A stretch of 23,307 bases of DNA from Acinetobacter sp. (GTDB lineage: Bacteria > Pseudomonadota > Gammaproteobacteria > Pseudomonadales > Moraxellaceae), in contig JASLHF010000020.1 of the NCBI GenBank assembly GCA_030152275.1, forward strand, positions 1 through 23,307, read 5' to 3'. The position numbers and the translations under genes are program-made. How positions within the stretch are numbered: position 1 is the first letter of the stretch; the number at the start of each line of letters is the position of its first letter. The notes beneath the pieces were generated by a model that worked only from the letters and a program-made list of their open reading frames with translations, ran no database searches and was not told the origin of the DNA. Positions 23,152 through 23,307 of this stretch are shown piece by piece.

Positions 23152-23307
23152 ATTTCAGGCTGCAACATTTTAAAAAACTGATGCATATTAGAGCACCACT
23201 GGGTCTGTTCATGTGCAATCAAATAGGTATTCATAAATTGCAGAGAGGTGTCTAGTTGATGGACTTGCACCTCCGTATAAAAATGTGATTGCTGTACATA
23301 TTTTAGC
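23148..23307 (-). CDS. 3' end of an unrecognised protein gene (5' end off window)
   Basis: The minus strand is open from the window edge to TAA at 23150-23148, about 52 codons, ending NMHQFFKMLQPEI. The stop overlaps the stop codon of the convergent dehydrogenase. The fragment is rich in Gln, His and aromatic residues and looks helical, with no motif I recognise. The convergent tail-to-tail position and the lack of stops support it as a real gene end, but its function cannot be named. Confidence 0.5.
   Translation of the reverse strand, partial: LKYVQQSHFYTEVQVHQLDTSLQFMNTYLIAHEQTQWCSNMHQFFKMLQPEI

Overview
The window looks like a chromosomal segment of an environmental Acinetobacter or a close gammaproteobacterial relative. 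This is inferred from moderate-to-low GC, AT-rich intergenic DNA, an OprD-type aromatic-acid porin, and the family mix (HcaR-like LysR, AidB-like dehydrogenase, KatG, DUF1345). No 16S rRNA gene or other phylogenetic marker is present, so the genus is an inference.

Bases 1 to about 11,490 hold most of a 3-phenylpropionate/cinnamate degradation locus. It combines genes that are separate hca and mhp clusters in E. coli. From the left: the 3' part of a 4-hydroxy-2-oxovalerate aldolase (mhpE type), an OprD-family porin, a meta-cleavage-product hydrolase (mhpC role), a minus-strand DUF1345 membrane protein, and a minus-strand HcaR-like LysR regulator. Divergent from the regulator lies a tight run hcaE-hcaF-hcaC-hcaB-mhpB-hcaD. 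The predicted route is: ring dioxygenation by HcaEFCD, rearomatisation of the dihydrodiol by HcaB, extradiol ring cleavage by MhpB, hydrolysis by the MhpC-type enzyme, hydration by a hydratase not in the window (probably off the left edge), and aldol cleavage by MhpE. The extradiol dioxygenase gene sits inside the hca run, separating the reductase gene hcaD from the other dioxygenase genes.

Bases 11,490 to 15,100 hold a 104-bp palindromic interspersed-repeat-like element, an EamA/DMT exporter, a parS-like 16-bp palindrome, a cation diffusion facilitator and a NAPE-PLD-like metallo-beta-lactamase-fold hydrolase. Bases 15,061 to 15,985 (minus) carry two overlapping decayed genes, a DCC/DUF393 protein and a DoxX-like membrane protein. 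Their reading frames are intact apart from three in-frame stop codons and a probable lost start codon.

Bases 16,286 to 23,307 hold katG, a SAM-dependent methyltransferase, a secreted lipase-family hydrolase, a TetR regulator divergent from an AidB-like acyl-CoA dehydrogenase, and the 3' end of an unrecognised minus-strand gene. Strong rho-independent terminators separate most units, several of them bidirectional between convergent genes. No tRNA, rRNA, CRISPR array, intact insertion sequence or phage gene was seen.
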